Below the pieces are notes generated by a model. That model saw nothing but the letters and a program-made list of their open reading frames with translations. It searched no databases and had not been told where the DNA came from. This document shows positions 27,867 to 36,618 of a stretch of DNA of 64,000 nucleotides, piece by piece (within the stretch, counting starts at the first letter, position 1; the number at the start of each line of letters is the position of its first letter). The stretch is from Flectobacillus major DSM 103 (GTDB taxonomy: Bacteria; Bacteroidota; Bacteroidia; Cytophagales; Spirosomataceae), in assembly GCF_000427405.1 (NCBI RefSeq), contig NZ_KE386491.1, forward strand, positions 603,001 to 667,000. The letters run 5' to 3'. Position numbers and translations under genes: made by a program.

Positions 27867-28613
27867 ATGTTCAAACGACCTGAAATTTTTCAGCAATTTA
27901 CTAATTTAGTGGTTGCTGAAAGTACCCGTCATGGGGGATTTAGTGAAAAACCCTATACCTCTCTGAACTTAGGGTTGTATAGTGGAGATAGTAAAGAAAC
28001 CGTCTTGAAAAATCGTCGTCAATTCTATCAAGCATTAGGTATTGGCGAGCGGCGTGTTGCCCATTCGTACCAAACACACAGCGATGAAATAGTGGTGGTA
28101 ACACGTGGTAAGGCATATCAAGGTTATGATGCCTTGATTACAGCTCGAAAAGGGGTTTTTATTAGTGTAACCGTGGCCGATTGCACACCCATTTTGATTT
28201 TTGACCCTGTTCAGCAAGCTGTAGGGGCAGTACATGCAGGATGGCGAGGTACGGTAAAACAAATCGTTGCAAAAACGATTCAAAAAATGCAATCGGAATT
28301 TAAGACTAATCCTGCAGATTGTTTTGCTTATGTGGGTACTTGTATCGACGAGTGTTCTTTTGAGGTAGGATTAGAAGTAGCCGATGAGTTTATGCCTGAG
28401 TTTAAAAGATTTGATGCCGAAAAGCAAAAATTCTTTATAGATTTAAAAAAAGCCAACTTTGTACAATTATTAAACTGTGGTTTGCCCGAAAACCAAATTG
28501 AAATTTCGGAGTTTTCAACGATATTACACAATGAAGATTATTTCTCTTTCAGAAAAGAGAGAGGCAAAACAGGAAGATTTGCGGCATTGATAGGAATGAA
28601 ATTAGAAGAGTAA
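27867..28613 (+). CDS. pgeF: Peptidoglycan editing factor PgeF (YfiH, multicopper-oxidase-like fold)
   Basis: Known homologues hydrolyse UDP-MurNAc-L-Ser, preventing wrong amino acids in peptidoglycan; earlier annotated as laccase/polyphenol oxidase. 248 residues. The conserved zinc-binding segments are visible: STRHGGFSEKPYTSLNLGL, VAHSYQTHSDEIVVV, VTVADCTPILIFDP and VGAVHAGWRGTVKQI (His and Cys ligands). The end YFSFRKERGKTGRFAALIGM is also diagnostic. It has its own promoter at 27808-27837 and a terminator right after the stop, so it is monocistronic. Confidence 0.93.
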   Translation: MFKRPEIFQQFTNLVVAESTRHGGFSEKPYTSLNLGLYSGDSKETVLKNRRQFYQALGIGERRVAHSYQTHSDEIVVVTRGKAYQGYDALITARKGVFISVTVADCTPILIFDPVQQAVGAVHAGWRGTVKQIVAKTIQKMQSEFKTNPADCFAYVGTCIDECSFEVGLEVADEFMPEFKRFDAEKQKFFIDLKKANFVQLLNCGLPENQIEISEFSTILHNEDYFSFRKERGKTGRFAALIGMKLEE

Positions 28614-28617
28614 GCAG

Positions 28618-28643
28618 AAGGCTGGTTTCGACTAGCCTTTTTT
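28618..28643 (+). terminator. Terminator of pgeF
   Basis: AAGGCT (28618-28623) pairs with AGCCTT (28634-28639), continuing into TTTTTTG. It starts 5 bases after the pgeF stop codon. Confidence 0.75.
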
Positions 28644-28767
28644 GTTTTTAGGGGTTTTCCAAAATAAAAATAACAAAAGAGTTTATTGACTTATTTTGAG
28701 AAGGTTTTCTTGGTAATGTTCAATGAAATATGAGTATTTAAAGAACTTGTATTTGAATAGTTATATT

Positions 28768-28801
28768 TTTGGTTTATTTGAAACCTATTGATATATCTTT
28801 G
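28768..28801 (+). promoter_or_regulatory. Promoter for the structured leader and small ORF
   Basis: TATCTTTG at 28794-28801 matches TAnnTTTG exactly. The best upstream element is TTTG at 28768-28771, spaced 22 bases, slightly long. Transcription would start near 28808, immediately before the structured region. Confidence 0.55.
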
Positions 28802-28815
28802 CGTCATAGTAATGT

Positions 28816-28931
28816 AAAAAAGATACCATACTGTTTTTGTGAGTGCCAATGATTGTATAATAGTTTGATTGTCAAATTATTACTATTTGGGTATCTTTTA
28901 TAAGCAATCATTTTTGTTGATATAGGCACTC
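28816..28931 (+). promoter_or_regulatory. Structured 5' leader with interleaved (pseudoknot-type) stems
   Basis: Stem A pairs AAAAGATACC (28818-28827) with GGTATCTTTT (28890-28899). Stem B pairs GAGTGCC-AATGATTG (28841-28855) with CAATCATT (28905-28912) plus GGCACTC (28925-28931), leaving a 12-base bulge. Their order A1-B1-A2-B2 allows a pseudoknot, or two mutually exclusive folds. A 5-bp hairpin (28864-28876) sits in between. It lies between a promoter-like box and a 58-codon ORF. I cannot match it to a named RNA class. Confidence 0.5.
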
Positions 28932-28951
28932 TTCACTTAAATACCATTATT

Positions 28952-29128
28952 ATGAAATACAATTTGTTGTTGGCCGACTTAATTGTGAAGGAATCACAAG
29001 CAAGCTCAAACTCGGATGCTTCTAAAAATGAAGTATCGTCTTCAAATCTCAAAAGTAAAAAGACTAGGTTCAAATCATTCATTGAGTTTATGATGGTAAA
29101 CCAGCCGACTTATTTAGACTTACGTTAA
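28952..29128 (+). CDS. 58-aa serine/lysine-rich small protein of unknown function
   Basis: ORF starting MKYNLLLADLIVKESQ and ending QPTYLDLR. The middle is rich in Ser, Asn and Lys (QASSNSDASKNEVSSSNLKS). No signal peptide, membrane segment or known domain is seen. Support for translation is contextual: a -7-type box and a structured leader lie directly upstream, the ATG is preceded by an A+T-rich stretch as in other genes here, and a hairpin follows about 58 bases after the stop. It might instead be part of a regulatory RNA. It is convergent with the TonB-type receptor gene. Confidence 0.45.
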   Translation: MKYNLLLADLIVKESQASSNSDASKNEVSSSNLKSKKTRFKSFIEFMMVNQPTYLDLR

Positions 29129-29185
29129 TCAGCGGTAATTAAATGGCTATGAAAAAAAGGTGTTCACAAGTTGAACAGTTATTAA

Positions 29186-29229
29186 AAAGACTTGAGAAAG
29201 GAAACTAAACGTCCCATTCTCAAGTCTTT
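29186..29229 (-). terminator. Terminator of the TonB-type receptor gene
   Basis: 13-bp perfect stem AAAGACTTGAGAA / TTCTCAAGTCTTT (29186-29198 with 29217-29229), 18-base loop. Read on the minus strand it is followed by CTTTTTAATAA, so it suits the receptor gene ending at 29254; it may also stop the small plus-strand transcript. Confidence 0.75.
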
Positions 29230-29253
29230 CGTTATTTGGTAGTATTATTGATA

Positions 29254-31713
29254 TTAGTTTCCTCCGTTTTTCACACGGCTTTTTTCTTCATCCAATCCAG
29301 TCGAGCGTCCTCTGGCAGCAGCCACTTTCGAGTTACCAAATCTATAACTGAATGTTAAACGTACCTGACGGCTGTCCCAAGTATTAGCGGCTTTAATATC
29401 AACAGAACCATACTGAGTAGAAGCTGTAGCTTTGTTGGTAAAGAAAATATCTTGTACGTTTAATTTTAGGGTAGCCTTTTTGTCTAAAAGCGTTTTTTGA
29501 ATACCAAAGTTAACAGCTCCTTGTGGGCTTATTCTAAAAATACTCCACAAACCGCCCGAACTATACCAACCTCCAAACTCAATTTTGTAATTGTTTGGTA
29601 GAGAAAATGTGTTGTTAGAATTGAAATAATAGTTGGTTGCTTCTGGCAATATATTGGCATTTTGAATTTGACCAGTGATTTTGGCATAGCTCAAATTAAA
29701 TTCATTCACACTCATCCACCATTTGGTTATAGGAATAGGAGCCGAAAGGGTAATTCCTAAGTTATCTTGTGTTGCCAAGTTGTCCATCGTTTGGAAGGTT
29801 GTACGGGTTTCGTTATTTTGTTTCAACAATTCCGACATTACATCTACAGTATGGCTATAGTTGATAGTGGTAGAAAGAATTCCTTTGAACGAGTGGGTCA
29901 ATTCAAATGAATTGGTTAACTGTGGTCTTAGATACGGATTACCTACTTCGTAAGTATACGGGTCCAAGAAGAATACAAACGGGTTTAGTTGGTCATAGCC
30001 AGGGCGGTCAATTCTACGGCTATAGGTTATGCCAAATGTGTTGTTTTTGTTGGCTTCGTATTGTACAAATGCACTTGGGAACAATTTGAAATAATCTCTT
30101 TTAAAAGTAGAGTCTTTGGCCGAAGCATATCCTGCCGACTTTCCATCTGCAATAGTCCATTCTCCACGTAACCCTAACTGAAAGCTAAACTTCTTGATTT
30201 TGGTTTGGTAGTTTAGGTATCCTGCATTGATATTTTCACGATATACAAAGTTGTTGCTGTTTTTGGCAAGAAGACTTAGCTCTTTAGAATCTTCTTTTTG
30301 CTCAAAAAATTTCAAGTCATTGTCTGTTATTACATAGCTAGCTTTGAGTCCCATTCCCCATTTAGTATTTTTTGAAACAGGCAAAGTGTAATCTAATCTA
30401 AATGAATATTGATTAATACCCGACAATGATTTGTTGGTTAGGAGCGAATCCGAGCGAAACTTGTTGCCTAATGTTGCTCCTGAAAAATATTGAGTTATAT
30501 AGTTATTGTCGGTTCTGTCATTGTAATAGGCATAGTCCAAGTCGAGGGTAAGTTCACGTCCTGTCGAATCGAATGTATGTTTGAGGTTAAAATTGGTTGA
30601 AATATTCTTCCAAGGGTTGCTCGCTCTATTAGATGTTGGGATAGTTTGAACCACCTGATTATTAATCATTTTGGTAGTGGTAGTTACGGCCGAATCGGCT
30701 CCCCATCGGCCAATAGAGCCATTAATCAACACTCCAATAGTAGTTTTGTCATTGATAAAATAATCAGCACCAGCCTTTAGCGAATGATTATAACTTTTAC
30801 TAACGCGCAAGCTTTGGGCACGGTATATTTCACCTTGTTCTTTGAAATTACGTAGAATATCGTTGGTATTTTCTTGTCTTCTTTCGTTCCAGTTATAATT
30901 ACCAAAAAGGTTAATTTTGCCATTGCGGTAATTAAGGTTTAGGCCAGCGTTTTCTCTTAGGTGTTTGCCATGCCCAACCCCAACGTTTGCCGAGCCATTT
31001 AGCCCCATATTAACATTTTTCTTCATTTTGATATTGATAATACCCGCAGTACCAGCGGCATCGTATTTTGAAGAAGGATTGGTCATAATTTCGATTTGAG
31101 ACAACTGTTCTGCCGACATATTGCGGAGGAAGTTGCTTAAATCTTGGCCTGTTAAGTACGAAATTTTACCGTCAATCATCACTTTTACACCCTGTTTGCC
31201 TTTCAAGGTAATGTTTCCGTCTTTATCAACCATTACATTGGGTGAGCGTTCGAGTACTTCCAATGCCGTAGAACCCGACGCAACGATGCTGTTTTCGACA
31301 TTTACTACCGTTTTGTCTACTTGGCGTTCAATAAAAGGCTTTTGGGCAGTTACTACTACTTCATTGAGTTGTTTGGTTTCTTCAAACACCTGAATATTTT
31401 TTAGATTTATTTGAAGATTGGTTTCGCTGATGGCGATCTTAGGTGAATAGTATTTTTTGTATCCCAATTGGCTAATACTTACAATGTATTCGCCTTTGTT
31501 TACATTCTCAAATTCAAATATCCCATTGAGGTCGCCCAATGCTCCTTTTACCAAAGTGCTATCTTTGGCTTTCAGCAGGGTGGCCGTCGGAAACTCAACA
31601 ATTTTATTGTTATTATCGGTAACTTGACCTGAAATTTTACCTTTTACTTGTGCCAAACTCTCGTAGCCGAATCCACAAGTTGCCAATGTGATGATAAGTA
31701 ATAATCGTTTCAT
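29254..31713 (-). CDS. Outer-membrane beta-barrel receptor (TonB-dependent-type, OMP_b-brl_3) with CarboxypepD_reg domain
   Basis: Outer-membrane protein of 819 residues, signal peptide about 1-21 (MKRLLLIITLATCGFGYESL). An N-terminal carboxypeptidase-regulatory-like domain about 25-110 (ISGQVTDNNNKIVEFPTAT, GIFEFENVNKGEYIVSISQLGY) is followed by a plug (LNEVVVTAQKPFIERQ, GTAGIINIKMKK) and a barrel with many alternating strands, e.g. FGITYSRRIDRPGYDQLNP, diagnostic of this Bacteroidota subfamily. No SusD partner is adjacent, so it is likely a transporter or sensor for a small ligand rather than a polysaccharide. Its own promoter (31803-31833) and terminator (29186-29229) make it monocistronic. 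Confidence 0.92.
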   Translation of the reverse strand: MKRLLLIITLATCGFGYESLAQVKGKISGQVTDNNNKIVEFPTATLLKAKDSTLVKGALGDLNGIFEFENVNKGEYIVSISQLGYKKYYSPKIAISETNLQINLKNIQVFEETKQLNEVVVTAQKPFIERQVDKTVVNVENSIVASGSTALEVLERSPNVMVDKDGNITLKGKQGVKVMIDGKISYLTGQDLSNFLRNMSAEQLSQIEIMTNPSSKYDAAGTAGIINIKMKKNVNMGLNGSANVGVGHGKHLRENAGLNLNYRNGKINLFGNYNWNERRQENTNDILRNFKEQGEIYRAQSLRVSKSYNHSLKAGADYFINDKTTIGVLINGSIGRWGADSAVTTTTKMINNQVVQTIPTSNRASNPWKNISTNFNLKHTFDSTGRELTLDLDYAYYNDRTDNNYITQYFSGATLGNKFRSDSLLTNKSLSGINQYSFRLDYTLPVSKNTKWGMGLKASYVITDNDLKFFEQKEDSKELSLLAKNSNNFVYRENINAGYLNYQTKIKKFSFQLGLRGEWTIADGKSAGYASAKDSTFKRDYFKLFPSAFVQYEANKNNTFGITYSRRIDRPGYDQLNPFVFFLDPYTYEVGNPYLRPQLTNSFELTHSFKGILSTTINYSHTVDVMSELLKQNNETRTTFQTMDNLATQDNLGITLSAPIPITKWWMSVNEFNLSYAKITGQIQNANILPEATNYYFNSNNTFSLPNNYKIEFGGWYSSGGLWSIFRISPQGAVNFGIQKTLLDKKATLKLNVQDIFFTNKATASTQYGSVDIKAANTWDSRQVRLTFSYRFGNSKVAAARGRSTGLDEEKSRVKNGGN

Positions 31714-31802
31714 GATTTTTAAATTTAGCCATTATAAGTATGTTCCAAATAGGAGAGGTGCCATCTTAGAATGTTGATAGTTATGATGCTTGATTGTTAA
31801 TT

Positions 31803-31833
31803 CAAAATTAGGGCGATACACACTACCTTGCAA
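31803..31833 (-). promoter_or_regulatory. Promoter of the TonB-type receptor gene
   Basis: On the minus strand TTG (31833-31831), 20-base spacer, TAATTTTG (31810-31803). Exact TAnnTTTG box; a leader of about 80 bases to the ATG at 31713. Confidence 0.6.
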
Positions 31834-31980
31834 TGCAAACTACCTGATCGGCTTCCCTAAATGATGAATGGTAATAAACTGCCATAAAAATTATTGGGAG
31901 TGTTGCTTGCGAAGGATAGGTTTTGGTGATAAGATGCAAGAAGTAAATAAAACGTTGCAGGAAGATTTTAAAAAAATAAA

Positions 31981-32016
31981 AAAAGTCAATCTGTTATTAT
32001 TAACAGATTGACTTTT
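31981..32016 (-). terminator. Terminator of coaX
   Basis: 16-bp perfect stem (AAAAGTCAATCTGTTA, 31981-31996, with 32001-32016) and a 4-base TTAT loop, about 155 bases beyond the coaX stop. On the minus strand it is followed by a T-rich run. A smaller inverted repeat (TGAATT/AATTCA) adjoins it. The rest of 31714-32172 holds only the receptor promoter. Confidence 0.75.
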
Positions 32017-32172
32017 GAATTGATAATTCAATTGATTTTTTAGACAAACAGTTGATTGATAGATTTTTATGTAAGTCTAAAATAGATTACTTCTAATACT
32101 TAACTATTCAAATTTAGGTATTTTCAAGCTTTATTGTTTGAGGTATTTAGTTGCAAAACTCTACAGACTTAC

Positions 32173-32937
32173 CTATTGATATAAATCTGCAATAATTTTG
32201 AGGCCATTAAGAGTTAATGATTTGTCAACCTCGTCAAATTCGGCACGTAATGGCGTAAGAATCGACGACAAACCGCCCGTAGCAAGTACCTTACATTCTT
32301 GTCCAACTTCTAATTTGATTTGATGAATCATTTCACGAACCATACCAACGTATCCCCACAACACCCCCGCCTGAATAGCATGTACTGTATTTTTGCCAAT
32401 AGCCGAATCTGGCATTTTTAGGGGAACTTCAGGAAGTTGAGCTGTATTCGAGAACAGTGATTTTACGGCTGTTTTGAGGCCAGGAGCAATGGATACTCCC
32501 AAAATCTTGCCCTCGCCCGACACAACGGTGTAAGTCAAGGCTGTGCCAAAATCTACAACCAGACATGTTTGTCGATAAGTATAATAAGCATAAGTAGCAT
32601 TACATACTAGGTCTGTGCCTATTTCGTAAGGGCTCAAAATTTCCATATTGAGGATACTGTACATCTCTGGCCCTACCAAAATGGGTTGAATACCAAACAT
32701 TTCGTTGACCATATCTTTGATTACCACCCTTAAATCAGGAACAACACAGCTAATGATAGCCTGTGAAATATCGCTAATTTTGAGCGAGTTTTCTAAAAAT
32801 AATAGCCTTAGCTGAGCCTCATAGTCTTGCGAACGCACAGAAAATGAGGAATTAATACGAAATTGATGAATCCATTGTTGGTTATCAAAAACGCCAAATA
32901 CAATATCAGTATTGCCGATGTCAATGGCTAGTAGCAT
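32173..32937 (-). CDS. coaX: Type III pantothenate kinase
   Basis: First step of coenzyme A synthesis, phosphorylating pantothenate; the type III enzyme resists CoA feedback. The frame is open to 32958, but ATG 32937 (MLLAIDIGNTDIVFGVFD) gives the canonical N-terminus with the phosphate-1 motif DIGNT. Further motifs: PYEIGTDLVCNATYAY (pantothenate site, GTDR/L-like), VVDFGTALTYTVV (phosphate-2) and LATGGLSSIL (adenosine). 254 residues, normal length. It follows nadE by 58 bases on the minus strand; the two plus the upstream lipoprotein probably form an operon. Metal cofactor expected to be monovalent cation plus Mg. Confidence 0.93.
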   Translation of the reverse strand: MLLAIDIGNTDIVFGVFDNQQWIHQFRINSSFSVRSQDYEAQLRLLFLENSLKISDISQAIISCVVPDLRVVIKDMVNEMFGIQPILVGPEMYSILNMEILSPYEIGTDLVCNATYAYYTYRQTCLVVDFGTALTYTVVSGEGKILGVSIAPGLKTAVKSLFSNTAQLPEVPLKMPDSAIGKNTVHAIQAGVLWGYVGMVREMIHQIKLEVGQECKVLATGGLSSILTPLRAEFDEVDKSLTLNGLKIIADLYQ

Positions 32938-32995
32938 AAAATAAAAACGATACACCAATATCGTTGGATAACTGTTCGGAATAAATCTTTAATGA

Positions 32996-35011
32996 CTAAA
33001 AGCCAATGCGTCTTCTGCGGCTACGTGTTTTTACGTTGTTGACATAGTCGTGCATTTCGGCAAGTTCTTTTTCAAAACCACCCGACAATATCGGGAAGCG
33101 TAACCAGCTTCGAGGGTCGAGGTTGCGGTCATCGACATGAAAGCTAGGGGCATATCTTTCACGTTTCCATTGGTTTCTACTCCAAAGCCTAAAGAAACGC
33201 TCGATACTCTGTACCAGTTTATCTTTGCTATAAATATTATCAAACTCTAACTCCATCAAAATTAAGCAATCTTTTGGTGATTTTTTATCTCTAAAAGCAG
33301 CTGTTTCAATTGCATTGAGGAGGTCGTAAGGCATTAAGTCTTCTTCATCGACTTGTTTGGAAGCCAAAGGACGAAGTTCTGCCGTTGGCTGAAGGTTGTT
33401 CATAGCATGAAGTCCAGCTACTTTCAATTGTCCGTCAAGCCCTGTATTTTCGAGCCATCTGAGCCAATGTCTCAAAAAGTGTTTATCAATACCAGCAATA
33501 GGCGAAATTGAGCCAGCGGTGTCGCCATCCATGGTAGCGTAGCCAACGGCTGCTTCCGAGCGGTTGGAGGTAGCCAAAAGGAGTGCATTATTGATATTGG
33601 CCAATAGCCAAGCACTAGGGGCACGTACCCTTGCCTGAATATTTTGTAATGCGAGGTCGTCGGTTTCCCAAGCCAATTGACGGCCGATAGCCTCTTGGAT
33701 AAGCCCTTTATAGGTTTCTACAAGTCCATTGATATTAATATCGTAATACGTAGTATTAAGCGATTCGGCCAAAGAGCTTGCCGAATAACGGGTATCATCC
33801 GAGCTATTTTCAGTTCCTTGATAAATATTTGTAATCAAGGCTTTTGATAATTCAGCAACCGAAGTACAATCCTGAATTTTTTTGATATGACTTAATTTCT
33901 GTTTGAAACCATCTATGCCTAGTTCGGCTACCCCCAATTCTATAGCCAAAAAACAAAGTGCTGTAATAGCCGATGAGTCGGCACCTCCAGAAAGCGAAAT
34001 TACCCAGCCCGAAGATTTAGATTTGCGTAGGTAGTCAAACAAAGCTAGGGCAATAGCACGAGCCATTTCTTCCTCTTTCTGAAAACCCTTAGCTTCCCAA
34101 TGTTCGAGGGCATAAATATTGCGAACAGGCTTGATAGCAGGGAAGTCGAAAAGGAATGAAACTTTTTTATTGGAGCTACTAAATGTTAGTCTATTTTGGG
34201 TTTGTTCTAGCCGTAACTTTTCAATATCAATTACTGCAGGAGTAAGGTAGAAATCTTTATAACTAAAACGTGTTCCCGAAACCAACATTTCGCCAGCTTG
34301 AGCAATCATAGCATCGCCATCGAAAATAGCACGGCCAGCCTCGTTGCCCAACAAATTAGCATAAATATAGGCTACGCCAAAAGCACGAGAACCATCTTGT
34401 ACGAGGCGTTCTCGGGTTTGGGTTTTGAAGAAAGCAAAATGTGAAGCAGTAGGATTAAGGATAATATCGACCCCCTGAAGATATAACGCTCGGCCTGGGC
34501 GGTTGGCTATCCATGCATCTTCGCAGATTTCAAAGCCAATTTTGATACCATCAGCTTCAAAAACTAAATCACCGACAGGATAGCTAAATTCTCCGATAGC
34601 CAATTCTGTGCGTTCGTTTTCGGGCCATGGCTGAAACCAACGCGTTTCATAATGAATACCATTGTTGGCAAGTGTTTTTTTACAGGCAAATCCCCTAATT
34701 TGTTTATTGGCGATTAGGCAGGCCGCATTATATACTCGGTTGTTGATTCTAATTGGCAAGCCTACTGCTACCATGATACCAGCGGTATGGTCTACGATAT
34801 CTTCGAGCATATCAATAGCCGTTTCGCAAGTACCATTGGCATAAAACATATCTTCGCAGCCATAGCCAGTAATACATAGTTCGGGAAGGCACAGTATGCT
34901 GATGTCTTGATTCTTGGCTTCTTCAATACAACCAATAATATTTTGTTTATTGCTTTCCCAAGCCAAGGGAGTTTGATTAACAACCCCAGCCGCAACTTTG
35001 ATTAAATTCAT
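32996..35011 (-). CDS. nadE: Glutamine-dependent NAD+ synthase
   Basis: Last step of NAD synthesis: amidation of nicotinic acid adenine dinucleotide using glutamine and ATP. Bidomain, 671 residues. N-terminal CN-hydrolase (about 1-290) carries the Glu-Lys-Cys triad: Glu in CLPELCITGYGCED, Lys in KKTLANNGIHYETRW region and Cys in IGFEICEDAW. The ammonia-dependent synthetase follows with P-loop SGGADSSAI, AVGYATMDGDTAGS and the lid region. It sits between a small lipoprotein gene upstream and coaX downstream. NAD kinase (52265) is in the same window. Confidence 0.95.
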   Translation of the reverse strand: MNLIKVAAGVVNQTPLAWESNKQNIIGCIEEAKNQDISILCLPELCITGYGCEDMFYANGTCETAIDMLEDIVDHTAGIMVAVGLPIRINNRVYNAACLIANKQIRGFACKKTLANNGIHYETRWFQPWPENERTELAIGEFSYPVGDLVFEADGIKIGFEICEDAWIANRPGRALYLQGVDIILNPTASHFAFFKTQTRERLVQDGSRAFGVAYIYANLLGNEAGRAIFDGDAMIAQAGEMLVSGTRFSYKDFYLTPAVIDIEKLRLEQTQNRLTFSSSNKKVSFLFDFPAIKPVRNIYALEHWEAKGFQKEEEMARAIALALFDYLRKSKSSGWVISLSGGADSSAITALCFLAIELGVAELGIDGFKQKLSHIKKIQDCTSVAELSKALITNIYQGTENSSDDTRYSASSLAESLNTTYYDININGLVETYKGLIQEAIGRQLAWETDDLALQNIQARVRAPSAWLLANINNALLLATSNRSEAAVGYATMDGDTAGSISPIAGIDKHFLRHWLRWLENTGLDGQLKVAGLHAMNNLQPTAELRPLASKQVDEEDLMPYDLLNAIETAAFRDKKSPKDCLILMELEFDNIYSKDKLVQSIERFFRLWSRNQWKRERYAPSFHVDDRNLDPRSWLRFPILSGGFEKELAEMHDYVNNVKTRSRRRRIGF

Positions 35012-35128
35012 ATATGAGTGAGTAATTCGGCAAAATTAAGATGTTAAAGTCGTTCTAGAAACTTATGGCAGAACAGAGTTGTAAAGGTACAGAGGCATAA
35101 AGCCTCCAAAAGCTTTGGCCCTATATTT

Positions 35129-35431
35129 TTAATTTTTTTTATCAAAATCTACTCGTTCGCCTGGTAATAGATATTTAAACTTTTTCTTACCAGTCTTTTT
35201 ATCTTTTTTACCATTAAATTTCTTGTTGCCTCCTAGTTTTTTCCAAGGCCAATGTTTTTTGGTGTAAGTCCACGAAAAAGCAGCTCTTGGGCGAAATGAC
35301 CCGCCCTCATGTCGGTGCTCGGTGTTGACTCTACAGGTTTTTTCGGGGCATCGACGAGCCCAAATACATCCACTTAAAGTTTGAAAGACTATTAACATAC
35401 TTAGGGAGGTAATAATGTACTTCAATTTCAT
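35129..35431 (-). CDS. Small basic lipoprotein of unknown function
   Basis: 100 residues. MKLKYIITSLSMLIVFQTLSGC is a lipoprotein signal with Cys22 as the likely lipidated residue. The mature part holds two further Cys in WARRCPEKTCRV, a His-rich HRHEGGSFRPRAAFSW and a strongly basic lysine/glycine-rich tail (KKFNGKKDKKTGKKKFKYLLPG). I do not recognise the family. Because the tail is so basic it may touch nucleic acid, LPS or peptidoglycan (inference). It lies 117 bases upstream of nadE on the same strand and may be the first gene of that unit. Confidence 0.7.
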   Translation of the reverse strand: MKLKYIITSLSMLIVFQTLSGCIWARRCPEKTCRVNTEHRHEGGSFRPRAAFSWTYTKKHWPWKKLGGNKKFNGKKDKKTGKKKFKYLLPGERVDFDKKN

Positions 35432-35526
35432 GCTATTGAGCTATTTTATTGGCAAAAATAATAATATACCAATCATAGAACGATAAATCGAAGAGAATAA
35501 TACATACTAAAGGGGCATAATAACAA

Positions 35527-35558
35527 AGAAGTAGGCATTCAGATGAATACCTACTTCT
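35527..35558 (-). terminator. Terminator of the double-VOC gene
   Basis: AGAAGTAGGCATTC (35527-35540) pairs with GAATACCTACTTCT (35545-35558), loop AGAT. The single C/A mismatch on the plus strand is a G-U pair in minus-strand RNA, pointing to the VOC gene that ends at 35632. Confidence 0.75.
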
Positions 35559-35631
35559 ATTTTTGTAAGGATTATGATATTAGTTTTTAAAAAATAAACA
35601 AGTAAGGATATAATATATAATGTTGTGTAAG

Positions 35632-36618
35632 TTACTGTCTTGAATAACGGCTAACCACTAAATCACCAAGGTCGATGATTAGGCCGTCTGGGCTTAAAAT
35701 TTGACCATTTGAAAAATGGCTATGTTTGTTGTCACGGTATTGAGGTACTGGCGTATTTTTAAAGAAATAGCCTTTACCATTGATGGCATATACATTTTGC
35801 TCTAAGTCTTCAAACAAAAAGCTAAAGTGCTCTTTAATTAGGCTGCTATCGCTTTTTCCGTTTTTATTGAAGTTAGATTCATTCAATACCAAGCCTTCAG
35901 GTTCGGCCAAAATAAAGGTATTTCCTCCAATATTGGCTTGTGCTGTAAATTCATTGATAAATGTAATATCACTAGCACCCATTGTATCTTCATAAAACGA
36001 CAAAGATTTTCTAAGATTTTCTACTACCAATTGTACGTTTTCTATCTTGCAGTATTCGTCGTTACCTTCGGTTTTCTGAACCAACAAAATTAATTGGTTA
36101 TTGAAAGGCGATGTAATCGCTACCTCTACATTGGGTGATTGAGGGAGCATAGTTTTGCTCATTTTTATAGGAAAACCTGCCGCTTTCAAATCTTTAATCG
36201 TTCTTTTCAAGTTGGGTGTACTAATAGTAGTCCAAATCATACCATAATTAGACACACATGACTCCCATTTGTCTACGCTTTTGCTAAAGTTGCATACTTC
36301 CGATGGTTCGGGTGTTTCTTTCTTGAAAACTCTAATTACAGGGCTTCCAGGACAAAGCTCAAACTCTAGGATTGACGTATTGTTTGCGTCGGTAGTCAAT
36401 TGGGTAGCACCCAAAATTGTTTGGAAAAAGGTTGTAGCTCTTTGTTTTTCGAGGGTATGCCCCAAGGCAAAACTGATATGGTCAAGCTTAACGGCTCTGT
36501 TTTGAGCAACTAAACGGTTATTGAACGTAGAATAAGCAAATACGATTAAAGTAACAACAATGCTTTTTGCTCCTAGCATGCCAGCATTTTTTTTAAGTAA
36601 AGTAAGGGACTGATTCAT
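35632..36618 (-). CDS. Exported protein with two VOC (glyoxalase/bleomycin-resistance) domains
   Basis: 328 residues. The N-terminal segment (MLGAKSIVVTLIVFAYSTF about 14-32, then RLVAQ) looks like a long signal peptide, placing it outside the cytoplasm, unusual for this superfamily. Domain 1, about 43-185, starts VKLDHISFALGHTLEKQRATTFF; domain 2, about 190-320, starts IENVQLVVENLRKSLSFYEDTMG and ends QILSPDGLIIDLGDLV. VOC proteins are metal enzymes or binders (glyoxalases, dioxygenases); I could not place a full set of metal ligands, so the activity is open. Minus strand, divergent from the hybrid-kinase gene. Confidence 0.8.
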   Translation of the reverse strand: MNQSLTLLKKNAGMLGAKSIVVTLIVFAYSTFNNRLVAQNRAVKLDHISFALGHTLEKQRATTFFQTILGATQLTTDANNTSILEFELCPGSPVIRVFKKETPEPSEVCNFSKSVDKWESCVSNYGMIWTTISTPNLKRTIKDLKAAGFPIKMSKTMLPQSPNVEVAITSPFNNQLILLVQKTEGNDEYCKIENVQLVVENLRKSLSFYEDTMGASDITFINEFTAQANIGGNTFILAEPEGLVLNESNFNKNGKSDSSLIKEHFSFLFEDLEQNVYAINGKGYFFKNTPVPQYRDNKHSHFSNGQILSPDGLIIDLGDLVVSRYSRQ

